Shown in pieces: positions 12,010 to 12,444 of a stretch of DNA of 12,444 bases (position 1 is the stretch's first letter; each line of letters starts with the position of its first letter). Source of the stretch: Actinomycetota bacterium (lineage in GTDB: Bacteria; Actinomycetota; Humimicrobiia; Humimicrobiales; Humimicrobiaceae); the NCBI GenBank assembly GCA_018399435.1, contig JAGYOJ010000022.1:1-12444 (forward strand), given 5' to 3'. The position numbers and the translations under genes were made by a program. The notes beneath the pieces are model-generated. The model saw nothing but the letters and a program-made list of their open reading frames with translations. It made no database searches and was not told where the DNA came from.

Positions 12010-12444
12010 ATGTTAAAAGAGCTAAAGGAATTTATATTAAGGGGAAGCGTTGTTGATTTAGCTATAGGTATTGTTATTGGCGCTGCATTTAGCGCAATAG
12101 TTAATTCGCTCGTAAATGATGTTTTGATGCCCTTTATCGGCTGGATAATTGGGGATAAAGATTTTTCAAATTTATTCTTAGTGTTAAGCAAGGGAAGCGC
12201 GCCTCCACCATACGATTCTTTAACAGCTGCACAAGAAGCAGGGGCAGTAACTATTAATTATGGTTTATTTGTAAATAGTGTAATAACCTTTTTAATAGTT
12301 GCCGTTATATTATTTTTTATAATCAAGGCAATAAATAGGTTTAGGCGAAAAGAGGAAAAACAACCTTCTCAGCCAACTAGTAAAAAATGCCCTTATTGCA
12401 AAACAATTATTAGCATAGATGCAGTAAGGTGTCCTAATTGTACC
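12010..12444 (+). CDS. mscL: Large-conductance mechanosensitive channel with C-terminal zinc ribbon (3' end cut off)
   Basis: The gene runs off the window; 145 codons are visible. It encodes MscL, the homopentameric pore that releases solutes when membrane tension rises after osmotic down-shock. The start MLKELKEFILRGSVVDLAIGIVIGAAF is the canonical N-terminal amphipathic helix and pore-lining TM1 (about 15-38), followed by NSLVNDVLMPFIG, a periplasmic loop (about 45-80) and TM2 (about 84-106, with INYGLFVNSVITFLIVA). After the basic RFRRKEEK segment, where a standard MscL has a C-terminal helical bundle, lies a CPYC...CPNC zinc ribbon (C127, C130, C141, C144). Similar ribbon tails occur in some bacterial MscL proteins. 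AAGGGTGA at 11998-12005 sets the ATG start. No terminator is evident between the DUF6512 stop and this gene, so read-through from that operon cannot be excluded. Confidence 0.93.
   Translation, partial: MLKELKEFILRGSVVDLAIGIVIGAAFSAIVNSLVNDVLMPFIGWIIGDKDFSNLFLVLSKGSAPPPYDSLTAAQEAGAVTINYGLFVNSVITFLIVAVILFFIIKAINRFRRKEEKQPSQPTSKKCPYCKTIISIDAVRCPNCT

Noticed and set aside
11985..12191. 68-codon minus-strand frame opposite mscL
   Set aside because: It is a shadow of the conserved MscL N-terminus, which runs the other way.
1..12444. CRISPR array, tRNA or rRNA, prophage or transposon
   Set aside because: No spaced direct repeats, cloverleaf, rRNA-like stretch, or transposase/integrase/phage protein was seen on either strand.

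Overview
This window comes from a low-G+C (by eye about one third or less), gene-dense bacterial chromosome. Sigma-70-type -35/-10 boxes and AGGAGG ribosome binding sites are clear, so it is bacterial rather than archaeal. The gene mix suggests an uncultivated, probably anaerobic lineage: a DUF89 phosphatase, a PF06262 zincin, an HIT-family GalT, a B12-dependent radical SAM enzyme with a DUF4070-like tail, a DsrE-like protein, a DUF6512 membrane protein, and an MscL with a C-terminal zinc ribbon. Similar gene content occurs in groups such as Atribacterota or low-GC Actinomycetota relatives, but the phylum cannot be fixed from this sequence. There is no sign of phage, transposon, CRISPR, tRNA or rRNA.

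Layout from left to right. Positions 1-171 are a regulatory region with two palindromes and a good promoter in front of a DUF89 damage-control phosphatase gene (172-1059, +). This gene converges, with overlapping stop codons, on a small zincin-like metallopeptidase gene (1056-1406, -). A divergent intergenic region leads to galT (1493-2491, +). Next are a site-2 protease with CBS domains (2573-3697, +), a two-helix membrane protein of unknown function (3795-4535, +) and, 7 bp later, a BASS-family transporter (4543-5454, +).

The most interesting stretch is 5506-5729. A promoter is followed by a compact structured leader with an 8-bp closing stem, a 10-bp inner hairpin and a 5-bp loop-to-junction pseudoknot. 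A perfect-looking intrinsic terminator follows, ending just before the ribosome binding site of a secreted or anchored CAP-domain protein gene (5730-6461). A 9-nt direct repeat allows the inner hairpin to exchange partners with a segment that runs into the terminator. This is the arrangement of a transcriptional riboswitch, but it matches no class that I can recognise. The CAP gene is co-transcribed with an 87-aa protein of unknown function (6482-6745).

A gene-poor stretch of about 510 bp (6746-7256) with only short hydrophobic frames precedes a 599-aa protein of sixteen TPR repeats (7257-9056, +). This gene converges on a B12-binding radical SAM gene (9210-10712, -), whose putative promoter is overlapped by a palindrome. 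In the opposite direction, behind an attenuator-like hairpin, lie a small DsrE-like protein gene (10974-11321) and a DUF6512 membrane protein gene with a TTG start (11335-11871). The window ends inside mscL (12010 to the edge), after the start of its C-terminal zinc ribbon.

The genes do not form one pathway. They are short independent units: metabolite repair, sugar-nucleotide metabolism, membrane proteolysis, transport, envelope and osmotic stress. Several have inverted-repeat control sites in front of them.
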